Shown here in pieces: positions 56,567 to 64,000 of a stretch of DNA of 64,000 nucleotides (position 1 is the first letter of the stretch; each line of letters starts with the position of its first letter). Origin of the DNA: Ventosimonas gracilis (lineage in GTDB: Bacteria > Pseudomonadota > Gammaproteobacteria > Pseudomonadales > Pseudomonadaceae); assembly GCF_001580025.1 (NCBI RefSeq), contig NZ_LSZO01000157.1:1-64000 (forward strand), in the 5' to 3' direction. The notes beneath the pieces are model-generated. The model saw only the letters and a program-made list of their open reading frames with translations, had not been told where the DNA came from and searched no databases. A program made the translations under genes and the position numbers.

Positions 56567-57787
56567 TTACAACCAATCAAACAACGACAAGCGATTGACC
56601 TTGGCAAAGCTCTGCTGGCTGGCTTCCAGCAGGGTGGCTTGCAGGGTTAGTCGTGATAACGCTTCAAAGTAGTCCAAATCCCCCAGCTTTGATTGCATGC
56701 CTTGGTTGTGCAGCATTTGGCTTTCATGCCCGCTTTGTGTGGCGCTAATCAGATTAAGCCGTGCGCCGATTTGCCCGCGCTGGCTGTCCAGTTGCGCGGC
56801 GTTGCTATCGATATTGCGCAGCCCCAGTGCGACCGCATCACGCACTTGCCGTGCGCCTTGCGGGCTGTCGGCGGCGCTTTGCAGGGTTTTGCGCAAATCG
56901 CGGATGCCATTGAGCAGGCTGATTTTTTCTGCGGCATCGTGGCTTGCCTCAATGGTGCAGGATAAGCCTGGCTCCACTTTGCCGTTGATATAAAACGCCG
57001 CGCCCTGGTAGTGCACCAAGCTGTCTTCTCTATCATCCAAACGCCCTTGAACCGGCTCACCTTGCGGTAGCGGAGTTAATCTGTAAGCGAGAGGGTCGTT
57101 CGGGTCGTTAAAATCGAGGCGCACTCCAGCGCTTGGGAACTGCGCAAAGGCGAGTTCATCTTCGACCAGTGCACCGCTAATCCATTCCGCCGCCGCGCCG
57201 GATGCTTGCAGACGCGCGGCATTTTTACCGCTGGCAAAGGCCGCTTCGCCGCTAATGCCGCTGGCTACGGTCAAGCCATCGGCAATTTGTATCTCCTCAC
57301 AACCGCTGTCGCCCTGCCAGCGATAGCGCCCGTCAGCGGCCTGTACGACGGGAGCGGTACGGGCGTTAAAGCCGCCAAAGCGGTAGTGACCTTGTTCATC
57401 TTGACTGTTCATCAGTGCCATCAGTTCTTTCTCGCATTCAGCAAGCTCAGCGGCAATATCGCCTCTGGCGGCTTTACTCAATGCACCGTCAGCGGCGCGC
57501 AGCGTGAGGTCACGCACATGTTGCAGCCGTGTATTGACGGAATCCAAAATGGTTTCCTGCTGACTGAGGCGGGAACTGGCTTCACTCAGATTGCCCTGAT
57601 ATTGCTGCAAACGGCTTTGTTGTTGTTCCAGCGCGAGCAGATGAGTTGCCGCCAGCGGGTCATCGGCGGCGGTGAGTATTCGCTTGCCACTGTCAACCTG
57701 CGCCTGGGTATGGGCAAGAGCGGCATGATTGCGCTGCATGGCGGCAACGCCTTGGTTAAACGCTTGTACGGTAGAAATACGCAACAT
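56567..57787 (-). CDS. flgL: Flagellar hook–filament junction protein FlgL (HAP3)
   Basis: A 406-residue junction protein between hook-associated FlgK and the flagellin filament, exported through the flagellar type III system. The N-terminus LRISTVQAFNQGVAAMQRNHAALAHTQAQVDSGKRILTAADDPLAATHLLALEQQQ and the C-terminal helix (LSRLTLQATLLEASQQSFAKVNRLSLFDWL) are the paired coiled-coil ends of the flagellin-like family. ATG 57787 is chosen because AAGGA lies 7 bases upstream. It follows flgK by 20 bases. Confidence 0.94.
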   Translation of the reverse strand: MLRISTVQAFNQGVAAMQRNHAALAHTQAQVDSGKRILTAADDPLAATHLLALEQQQSRLQQYQGNLSEASSRLSQQETILDSVNTRLQHVRDLTLRAADGALSKAARGDIAAELAECEKELMALMNSQDEQGHYRFGGFNARTAPVVQAADGRYRWQGDSGCEEIQIADGLTVASGISGEAAFASGKNAARLQASGAAAEWISGALVEDELAFAQFPSAGVRLDFNDPNDPLAYRLTPLPQGEPVQGRLDDREDSLVHYQGAAFYINGKVEPGLSCTIEASHDAAEKISLLNGIRDLRKTLQSAADSPQGARQVRDAVALGLRNIDSNAAQLDSQRGQIGARLNLISATQSGHESQMLHNQGMQSKLGDLDYFEALSRLTLQATLLEASQQSFAKVNRLSLFDWL

Positions 57788-57807
57788 AAACAATCCTTAA
57801 CAATCCT

Positions 57808-59772
57808 TTAGCGAAGGGAGGCGAGCAGGGAATCAAACAAATCACGCGCCACTTGAATCACTTGTGCGGCGGCGGCGTAGTGCTGCTGATAGCGCAGCAA
57901 GTTGGCACCCTCTTCATCAATATCGACCGCCGACACGCTGTTACGGTTATTGGTGGTCTGCTGCAAAATCAAGCCGCAAGCCTCATGGTCTTGTCGCGCC
58001 TGAGCGGTTTTGCTGCCCACTTGCATCAGCAACTCGCCATAGCTGCCCGCAAGGCTCGCGCCGCTATCAGGCCTTCGGCTGTCTACGCCGACGATGGATT
58101 TTTTTTGCAAGTCGGCCAGTTTCAGCGCGTTGCGGTTGTCCTTAATGCCGCCTTGATTGATGGCAATCTCGAACTTATCGCCGTTTTTGGGATGGCCGCT
58201 TAGCGAGAATTGCAACCTGCTGCCATCCGACAGTTGCAGCTCATAGCGGTTCTCCTGCCCGTCCTGAAAATCGCCTGGGTTGATACGGCTGAGCTTTGCG
58301 CCGGCTGGCAGGTCAAATCCCTTGGCTTGCTCATTCCAACGCAGCGTTAGCGGCAAGTGACTGCTTAATTCGGGTAAATCCAATCGACTGAGCAGTTCCG
58401 GCGCACTGATGCTCGCGCTGCCTTTATTGCCCTCATCCGCTTGGCTGCGCAGCGGTGCGGCAAGCGCAAGTTCTGCCGGATTTTTTAAGCAGGCATTGAT
58501 ATCCGCCGCGCCACGCGCGGTCGGTTGCAAGGTAAAACGGTCGCCTGCAGCGGGCGGAGGAAAGCCCGGCGCGACGGTAAAGCCCAAATCACGGCCTTCA
58601 GCATCGGTAAAAGTTAAATCTCCGGCCGCGTTGATCGTCACATTCAGCGGCGTGCCGTCCTCAAGACGGGCGCGGTAGCGGCTGCCGTCAAACTCCAACT
58701 GCACATCTTGCGTACCTAGCAGACGCGCATCTTGAATATGTAGCTGCGGCCTCGCCGCGCTGTTGCTCGCGTGCGCTTTTACCCGCAGTTCGGCAAGCTC
58801 CTGCGTATTGCAGTCTGCAAACAGCCCTTTGCCCGCCTCGCCATTTAAATTAAGCCCAGCGGCCAATTGACGATTAACCTCTTGCCCCAGCACCAGCGCC
58901 ATTCGGCCTATCGCACGGCGGGCAGGCTCCAGCGCTTCAAGCGAATGGCGTATCAGGCCGCCCAACTCACCGCCGCTGATTTGCCCGCCGATATTGCGCC
59001 GCTCACCGCCCTCAAGCAGATGGACTTCAAACCGTTGCGGGTCGCCCTGCGCGGGTACGACCTCCAGTTGATTGGCTTGATGGCCCAACACCAAAGGCGC
59101 GCCGGAGGCGGTCAGCACATTGACGCTGCCGTTATCTTGCTTAACCGTGCTGATGCCGATAAAACCGGACAATTGGCGCAGCGCCTCATCACGCGCATCG
59201 AGCAAATCAGGGCTGGCCTCGCCGCTGCTGGCGATACTCTGATTTAGCGCTGCAATCTGAGTGCTTAAGCGGTTGATTTCACCCGCAACGTCGCGCATTT
59301 GCTGATGGCACTGCTTTGCTTGCTCGGCAAGCTGGCTATCGATCGCGTTAAAACGCCGTGCCAGCGCTTCGGCTTCACTCAATATTCCTTGGCGTTCAGG
59401 CAATCCGGCCGGATTTTTGCTGGCCGCCTGTAGGGCGCTAAAAAACTGCTGCAAACCGCCGCTGATGCTGCTCGGCGCATCGGCCAGCAGCCCGTCGATG
59501 GCGCTGATTTGCGCAAGATAAGTGCTCGCTTCCGTCGCAAGTGACGTACTGGAGCGCTGCGCGCAGGTTAGATATTCGTTGTAGTGGCGGCGAATATCGG
59601 TCAAGCGCGTGCCAGAACCCATCGAAGTGCCCATCTCGCCACGGCTCGCCTGCAGCGCCTGCTGGCGGGAAAAGCCCGGGGTATGCGCGTTGCTGATATT
59701 GTGTCCGGCTACATTCAAATGCCCGCGACTGGCGGCAAGGCCGGACTGGCCGATATGGATCAGGTTGCTCAT
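57808..59772 (-). CDS. flgK: Flagellar hook-associated protein FlgK (HAP1)
   Basis: A 654-residue protein forming the first junction layer on the hook. It begins MSNLIHIGQSGLAASRGHLNVAGHNISNAHTPGFSRQQ, the canonical rod/hook N-terminus, with the SGGLQQFFSALQAASKNPAGLPERQGILSEAEALARRFN motif further on. The C-terminus (GANLLRYQQHYAAAAQVIQVARDLFDSLL) is the matching helix. The middle (about 300–560) is variable. ATG 59772 is used; a GTG at 59778 is unlikely. Its leader is short and has no good ribosome-binding site. A sigma-28-like promoter lies about 35 bases upstream. No other flagellar genes are in the window. Confidence 0.95.
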   Translation of the reverse strand: MSNLIHIGQSGLAASRGHLNVAGHNISNAHTPGFSRQQALQASRGEMGTSMGSGTRLTDIRRHYNEYLTCAQRSSTSLATEASTYLAQISAIDGLLADAPSSISGGLQQFFSALQAASKNPAGLPERQGILSEAEALARRFNAIDSQLAEQAKQCHQQMRDVAGEINRLSTQIAALNQSIASSGEASPDLLDARDEALRQLSGFIGISTVKQDNGSVNVLTASGAPLVLGHQANQLEVVPAQGDPQRFEVHLLEGGERRNIGGQISGGELGGLIRHSLEALEPARRAIGRMALVLGQEVNRQLAAGLNLNGEAGKGLFADCNTQELAELRVKAHASNSAARPQLHIQDARLLGTQDVQLEFDGSRYRARLEDGTPLNVTINAAGDLTFTDAEGRDLGFTVAPGFPPPAAGDRFTLQPTARGAADINACLKNPAELALAAPLRSQADEGNKGSASISAPELLSRLDLPELSSHLPLTLRWNEQAKGFDLPAGAKLSRINPGDFQDGQENRYELQLSDGSRLQFSLSGHPKNGDKFEIAINQGGIKDNRNALKLADLQKKSIVGVDSRRPDSGASLAGSYGELLMQVGSKTAQARQDHEACGLILQQTTNNRNSVSAVDIDEEGANLLRYQQHYAAAAQVIQVARDLFDSLLASLR

Positions 59773-59806
59773 AAACACTGCCGATTAAGGAGGGGATTGC
59801 TTTTCT

Positions 59807-59833
59807 TAATCGGCGGGTTGTACGGCTTCTTTA
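59807..59833 (-). promoter_or_regulatory. Sigma-28 (FliA) promoter of flgKL
   Basis: On the minus strand TAAAGAAG (59833–59826), an 11-base spacer and GCCGATTA (59814–59807) match the FliA consensus TAAAGTTT-N11-GCCGATAA at the key positions. Transcription would start near 59800, about 28 bases before the flgK ATG. The -10 is also one arm of a 9-pair inverted repeat (59781–59789 with 59805–59813). Confidence 0.75.
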
Positions 59834-59835
59834 GG

Positions 59836-59863
59836 CTCTCTCTCCTGCAAGCAGGAGAGGGAG
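59836..59863. repeat. Interspersed palindrome upstream of flgK
   Basis: CTCTCTCCTGC (59838–59848) pairs with GCAGGAGAGGGAG (59851–59863) around AA. It sits between the EamA gene and the flgKL promoter and may end transcription from the former. Confidence 0.7.
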
Positions 59864-60048
59864 ACAAGCGGCGCTTCGGGCAAGTTTGTTTCTGATACGA
59901 CTTTCTTGCTTCCCTCGCCAAGCTTTCGGACAGCCACCTAAGCGGGAGAGCAGCTGTGTTCGCGGTCAAGTCATTTTCAGGATTTCTCCCTGTGGATAAG
60001 TGGCTGACCAAGTTGCAGGTGAAAGCGCTTTAAAAGATGATTGCATGG

Positions 60049-60960
60049 CTATTCTTCTTTTCGTCCGGCATAGACTGCGACAACGATTAGCACCATTCCT
60101 GCCAGCATGGTCACTGTCGGTATTTCTCCAAGCCAAACGAAAGCGCCGACAACGCCAAAAATGGGAATTAAAGTGAGCCACAATCCTGCGGCGCCTGGGC
60201 GAAGATGTTTTAAGCCAATAAGATATAGCCAAAATGCCAGCGCATATTGAACAATCCCGGACAATGACGCATAAATAATGGTTTCCAGCTTTACGTCAAA
60301 GATGGACTGGTTGATTATCCCTAATACCGTTCCCGCAATATAAATAGAGATGGCGCAGATTAATCCAATGAACTGTTGGCTGCTGGCAAGCACCGCGGCG
60401 GGAAAGCGATTGGCCCATTTTGCAGAGAATACGACATAGCTTGCCGCAAATAGTGTTGATAAGACGATCAATAGATCCCCTGCAAGGCTCTTGCCAGCGT
60501 TGCTGGTGGCAGAATCATAGGAAACCAGGAGCAATCCTGTTACAGCAAATAAAATGCAAGCAAAGAGCTTCGCAGAGGGTTTCTCTTTAAAAATTATCCA
60601 TGCCAGCACCACGATAAAGATGGGTTCTGTTGAACCAATAATAGATGCACTACCAGCCGAGGTGAGACTTAGGCCCCACAAGCCTATGCTATAGGTAAGG
60701 CCGGGTTCCAAAATTCCGGTCAGTGACGCCCTGCCCAAAGAAGGCGAAATATACACCCAAGGTTTATGCGGCATCGACAGTAGCAATAGTATCAATACGC
60801 TTGCGATCAACTGGATCACCAAGAGCAGAGGTGCGGTAAAACTGCTCAGCAGATCTCGGCTCATAACGGTTGCAAATCCCCAGCAAGCAGCAGATCCAAT
60901 CATCGCTAGTATTGCGATGACACTTAAACGTTTATTGGCATATTTTGTCGATGCACTCAT
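60049..60960 (-). CDS. EamA/DMT-family transporter
   Basis: A 303-residue inner-membrane protein with ten predicted helices in two EamA repeats. The repeats start at SVIAILAMIGSAACWGFATVMSRDLL and DLLIVLSTLFAASYVVFSAKWANRF. The motifs GSTEPIFIVVLAWIIFKEKPSA and ALAFWLYLIGLKHLRPGAAGLWLTLIPIFGVVGAFVWLGEIPT are typical of drug/metabolite exporters. The substrate is not readable. It lies between the polA-linked small RNA region and flgK. Confidence 0.9.
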   Translation of the reverse strand: MSASTKYANKRLSVIAILAMIGSAACWGFATVMSRDLLSSFTAPLLLVIQLIASVLILLLLSMPHKPWVYISPSLGRASLTGILEPGLTYSIGLWGLSLTSAGSASIIGSTEPIFIVVLAWIIFKEKPSAKLFACILFAVTGLLLVSYDSATSNAGKSLAGDLLIVLSTLFAASYVVFSAKWANRFPAAVLASSQQFIGLICAISIYIAGTVLGIINQSIFDVKLETIIYASLSGIVQYALAFWLYLIGLKHLRPGAAGLWLTLIPIFGVVGAFVWLGEIPTVTMLAGMVLIVVAVYAGRKEE

Positions 60961-61089
60961 TTTTATTTTACCGGGTCAGGAAATAAACAGACGGCTAGCG
61001 GCGCGATTAGATACCGCTTTATCGTCACTGTAGAAATTTCGTTAATTTATTGTCCGCTTTGCTTCAATAAGCAAGCGAATAGCTAGAAT

Positions 61090-61120
61090 AGCCGAAAGAG
61101 CCGAAAGAGCCGAAAGAGCC
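61090..61120. repeat. Short tandem repeat, 9-base unit
   Basis: AGCCGAAAG is repeated three times head to tail and followed by AGCC (61090–61120). Copy number is likely to vary between strains by slippage. It lies about 130 bases upstream of the EamA start codon. Confidence 0.85.
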
Positions 61121-61172
61121 AATATCAGCGTAGAGGCGTCCAATCATCGCTTGGAGTAAAAAAATCGCAGGC

Positions 61173-61298
61173 AAAAAGAAACCGAGCCTGCATGGGAAGA
61201 GGAGGAAGGCTCGGTTTGAAAACTGAGGCGCCGATCAAAGCGCTCAGTGGTCTGCCAACATGAAACAGGAGCAAATCGAAAAGTCTTACGACCGTTCT
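61173..61298 (-). ncRNA. Small RNA candidate behind polA (ErsA/Spot 42 position)
   Basis: About 125 bases on the minus strand between polA and the next gene. It holds a hairpin with arms CTGAGCGC and GCGCCTCAG, then a terminator. The terminator has an 11-pair stem, AAACCGAGCCT (61217–61207) with AGGCTCGGTTT (61189–61179), followed by CTTTTT. The 17-base loop contains CCTCCTC, complementary to Shine–Dalgarno sequences. Place, size, and a sigma-E-type promoter match what is known of ErsA in P. aeruginosa (about 130 bases, sigma-22 dependent, next to polA). I cannot align the sequence to ErsA here, so identity is inferred from position and architecture. Confidence 0.72.
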
Positions 61299-61303
61299 CA
61301 AGC

Positions 61304-61330
61304 TCTGACCAAGCGTTTTTAAAAAAGTTC
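61304..61330 (-). promoter_or_regulatory. Sigma-22/sigma-E (AlgU/RpoE)-type promoter for the small RNA
   Basis: On the minus strand GAACTT (61330–61325), a 16-base spacer, and TCAGA (61308–61304), close to the GAACTT-N16/17-TCTGA consensus of envelope-stress sigma factors. It starts about 18 bases after the polA stop and points into the small RNA. Confidence 0.68.
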
Positions 61331-61348
61331 GGGCTGTCTGCAATTTTT

Positions 61349-64000
61349 TTAATGCGCCTCATCCCAGTTAGCGCCGCTGCCGGTTTCTACCAACAGCGGC
61401 ACGCTTAAGCTCGCGGCGTTTTCCATTAACCTGCGCAATTGTTCGCGCACGCTTTGCAGCAGGTCTTGGCGCACTTCCAGCACCAATTCGTCGTGAACTT
61501 GCAGGATAACGCGGGCATCAAGGCCGCTTTGCTCAAGCCAGTCATCGACGCTAATCATGGCGCGTTTGATAATGTCCGCGGCGCTGCCTTGCATTGGCGC
61601 GTTAATCGCGGTGCGTTCGGCGGCGCGGCGCAGTTGCGGGTTGCTGGCTTTAATTTGCGGCAGATATAAACGGCGGCCAAACAGGGTTTCGACAAACCCC
61701 AAACTCGCCGCCTGTTCGCGGGTGCGTTCCATATAGCCGAGTACAGCCGGGTAGCGGGCAAAGTAACGGTCGATATAGGCCTGCGCTTCGCTGCGCGTGG
61801 CATCAATTTGCTTGGCCAGACCAAAGGCGCTCATGCCGTAAATCAGGCCAAAATTAATGGCTTTGGCGCTGCGCCTTTGCGCGTCGCTGACTTGTTTAAG
61901 CGGCACACCAAATACTTCCGCTGCGGTTGCACGGTGAACGTCTTGCCCATTTTGGAACGCGGCCAGCAATCCCTCATCTTGTGAAAGATGCGCCATCAAA
62001 CGCAGTTCAATTTGCGAATAGTCCGCCGCCAGCAGACAGTAGCCAGGCGGGGCGATAAAGGCTTTGCGGATGCGCCGGCCCTCCAGCGTGCGGATGGGGA
62101 TGTTTTGCAAGTTGGGATCGGATGAGGAGAGCCTGCCGGTGATGGTGCCTGCCTGATGGTAAGAGGTATGAATGCGTCCCGTTTTGGGGTTGATTTGCTG
62201 CGGCAAGCGGTCGGTATAGGTGCTTTTGAGCTTGCTTAAGCTTCGGTATTCGAGCAGCACTTTGGGCAGTTCGTGGCCGCTTTGCGCGAGTTCTTCCAGT
62301 ACGTTTTCTGCGGTAGAAGGCTGCCCGCCCGCGGTTTTGCTCAGTATCGGCAGCCCTAATTGGTCATACAAAATGCTGCCCAGTTGTTTGGGCGAGCCTA
62401 AGTTAAAGGTCTGTCCGGCGAGTTTATGGGCACTTTGTTCCAACTCGGTAAGCCTTGCGCCTAATTCGCCGCTTTGCTGCGCGAGCAAATTGGCATCGAC
62501 CAGCGCACCGGTGCGTTCAATGCGCGCCAGTACCGGCACCAGCGGTATTTCAATTTCGCTCAATACGGCAGCAAGGCTGGGCGTCGCTTTAACTTTTGGC
62601 CATAGCTGCTGATGCAGGCGCAACGTAATGTCGGCATCTTCAGCGGCGTAGGGCGCGGCTTGTTCAAGGGCGATTTGGTCGAAGCAGAGCTGCTTGCTGC
62701 CCTTTCCGGCAATGTCGGCAAAGCGCGTGGTTTTGTGGGAAAGATACTGCCCTGCCAGGCTGTCCATATCGTGCCTGCCGCTGGCATCGAGCACATAGGC
62801 TTCGAGCATGCTGTCAAAGGCTACGCCCTGTACGCTGATCGGCAGCTCGGCATTGGCCAGCACATTGATATCGTATTTGGCGTTTTGCAGCACTTTGGGC
62901 TTGGCCGGGTCTTCCAGGATAGGTTTCAGCGCGGCCAGCACGGCTTTTGTATCCAGCTGCCGGGGCGCATCCAGATAACGATGTTTAAGCGGCAAATAAG
63001 CGGCCTCGCCTGCTTTTACCGCAAAGGACAGGCCGACCAGTTCGGCCTGCTGCGCATCCAGGCTGGTGGTTTCGCTATCCAGCGCGATCAATTCGGCGCT
63101 TTGCAGTTTTTTTAACCAGAGCGCCAAGTGCCCTTCATCCAAAATCGTTTCGTACTGAACCGGCAAGGCCGCGGGCGCTGCTTCGCCGCTCGCGGGAAGC
63201 TCGCGCTGCACTTCATCCAGCCACGAGCGAAATTCAAGCTCGCGGTACAGCTTGGCAAGCTGTATGAAATCGGGTGCAGTGGGTTGCAATTCGTCCAAAG
63301 TCAAGGACAGTTCAACATCGGTTTTAATGGTGGCGAGCTGTCTGGATAAATAAGCCAGCGCTTTATGTTCAACCAGCTTGGCGGGCAAGGTTTTCGCGCC
63401 GCGAATGGGCAGACTGGGGATTTGTTCAAGTTTGTCGTACAGCCCATCCAGCCCGCCGCCGATACCACTTAACAGTGCTCTGGCGGTTTTCTCGCCAATC
63501 CCCGGTACGCCCGGAATGTTGTCGCTGGAATCGCCCATCAGCGCCAGATAATCGATGATATGCTGCGGCGGCACGCCGAATTTTTCCTGCACGCCGGCCT
63601 CATCCAGCACTGTGCCGCTCATGGTATTGACCAGCGTGACCTGCTGATCGACCAACTGCGCCATATCTTTGTCGCCCGTGGAAATAACCACCGCGCGACC
63701 GGCGGCGGCGCTTTGTTTGGCCAGTGTGCCAATCACATCGTCGGCCTCTACGCCCTCCACACAAAGCAGCGATAGCCCCAGCGCCCGCACACAGGCGTGC
63801 AACGGCTCAATCTGCGAGCGTAAATCATCCGGCATCGATGGGCGGTGCGCTTTGTACTCGGCAAATAATGCATCACGAAAGGTCGGCCCCTTGGCATCAA
63901 AGACCACCGCAAACGGGCTGTTTGGATACTGCCCACGCAGACTTTTCAGCATATTGAGCACACCCTTGATAGCTCCGGTGGGCTGGCCGTTTTTTGTGGT
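61349..64000 (-). CDS. polA: DNA polymerase I (5' end beyond window)
   Basis: Fills repair gaps and removes RNA primers. At least 884 codons are visible; the frame stays open to the window edge and, by comparison with Pseudomonas PolA, only about the first 30 residues are missing. The 5'-nuclease domain shows EGVEADDVIGTLAK, STGDKDMAQLV and GDSSDNIPGVPGIGEKTA. The 3'-exonuclease domain shows LIALDSETTSLDA, with the first two acidic residues intact, so proofreading is expected. The polymerase has LLAADYSQIELRLMAHLS, RRSAKAINFGLIYGMS and QVHDELVLEV. It is followed by the small RNA candidate. Confidence 0.97.
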   Translation of the reverse strand, partial: TTKNGQPTGAIKGVLNMLKSLRGQYPNSPFAVVFDAKGPTFRDALFAEYKAHRPSMPDDLRSQIEPLHACVRALGLSLLCVEGVEADDVIGTLAKQSAAAGRAVVISTGDKDMAQLVDQQVTLVNTMSGTVLDEAGVQEKFGVPPQHIIDYLALMGDSSDNIPGVPGIGEKTARALLSGIGGGLDGLYDKLEQIPSLPIRGAKTLPAKLVEHKALAYLSRQLATIKTDVELSLTLDELQPTAPDFIQLAKLYRELEFRSWLDEVQRELPASGEAAPAALPVQYETILDEGHLALWLKKLQSAELIALDSETTSLDAQQAELVGLSFAVKAGEAAYLPLKHRYLDAPRQLDTKAVLAALKPILEDPAKPKVLQNAKYDINVLANAELPISVQGVAFDSMLEAYVLDASGRHDMDSLAGQYLSHKTTRFADIAGKGSKQLCFDQIALEQAAPYAAEDADITLRLHQQLWPKVKATPSLAAVLSEIEIPLVPVLARIERTGALVDANLLAQQSGELGARLTELEQSAHKLAGQTFNLGSPKQLGSILYDQLGLPILSKTAGGQPSTAENVLEELAQSGHELPKVLLEYRSLSKLKSTYTDRLPQQINPKTGRIHTSYHQAGTITGRLSSSDPNLQNIPIRTLEGRRIRKAFIAPPGYCLLAADYSQIELRLMAHLSQDEGLLAAFQNGQDVHRATAAEVFGVPLKQVSDAQRRSAKAINFGLIYGMSAFGLAKQIDATRSEAQAYIDRYFARYPAVLGYMERTREQAASLGFVETLFGRRLYLPQIKASNPQLRRAAERTAINAPMQGSAADIIKRAMISVDDWLEQSGLDARVILQVHDELVLEVRQDLLQSVREQLRRLMENAASLSVPLLVETGSGANWDEAH

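Larger units (their letters stand above)
60961..61348. other. 388-base gap between EamA gene and polA
   Basis: Holds a small-RNA candidate with its promoter on the minus strand (61173–61330), a 9-base tandem repeat (61090–61120), and the upstream region of the EamA gene, where I see no clear promoter. No protein gene is convincing. Confidence 0.7.

Noticed and set aside
61144..61343. Two overlapping 72-codon open frames on the minus strand behind polA
   Set aside because: They cover the promoter and the terminator of the small RNA candidate, have no ribosome-binding site and look like no protein family.

Overview
The window looks like a chromosomal segment of a gammaproteobacterium related to Pseudomonas (Pseudomonadales), moderately GC-rich by eye. 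Reasons: the order carA–LysE-type exporter–carB–greA; split pyruvate carboxylase (pycA/pycB); roxSR; the bamD / rluD–pgeF divergent pair; pilT–pilU; and a candidate small RNA directly behind polA with a sigma-E/AlgU-type promoter, the position of ErsA in Pseudomonas aeruginosa. The species cannot be named from the sequence.

Layout. 1–543: 5' part of an IS630-family transposase, cut by the window edge. 627–7029: housekeeping genes pyrD (minus), pycA, pycB, a small YqaE/Pmp3-type membrane protein and proS (plus). 7114–12744: minus-strand genes for a PepSY/flavodoxin/ferredoxin-reductase fusion, tehB, waaF and an IclR regulator. 12838–13524: a vapBC toxin–antitoxin pair with a palindromic operator. 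13688–17225: proVWX osmoprotectant importer with its own sigma-70 promoter and a strong terminator. 17311–27370: a five-gene minus-strand operon, srfA–srfB–srfC–(coiled-coil membrane protein)–(VWA protein), the most unusual part of the window. 27582–33161: carA (with a terminator-like leader), LysE exporter, carB, greA. 33186–37989: rhlB, roxR, roxS and a diguanylate cyclase on the minus strand. 38072–42758: hprA–rsmC (plus), rluD–pgeF (minus), bamD (plus). 42910–43667: a GNAT/DUF1778-type toxin–antitoxin pair. 44202–51078: a PotABC-like importer with three tandem paralogous substrate-binding proteins, each followed by an RNA hairpin. 51138–57787: a lone dynamin-like GTPase, yggU–yggT, pilT–pilU, flgL. 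57808–64000: flgK with a sigma-28 promoter, an EamA transporter, the sRNA candidate and polA (5' end off the window).

How the genes work together. In the srf operon, a Hsp70/actin-fold ATPase (SrfB) and a dynamin-like GTPase (SrfC) are encoded with two single-pass membrane proteins (SrfA and the coiled-coil protein) and an exported VWA protein. The start codons overlap or nearly touch the preceding stops, which suggests one envelope-spanning nucleotide-driven assembly. Its function is not known from the sequence. Elsewhere, redox sensing (RoxSR), c-di-GMP synthesis, pilus retraction (PilTU) and flagellar hook-filament junction proteins (FlgKL) form a scattered motility/respiration theme.

Throughout the window a family of short GC-rich palindromes (core like CCCTCGCCC…GGGCGAGGG) occupies intergenic gaps, mostly between convergent genes. 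In two places it has become coding sequence: the N-terminus of the VWA protein and the C-terminus of RhlB. No tRNA, rRNA, CRISPR array or prophage was found.
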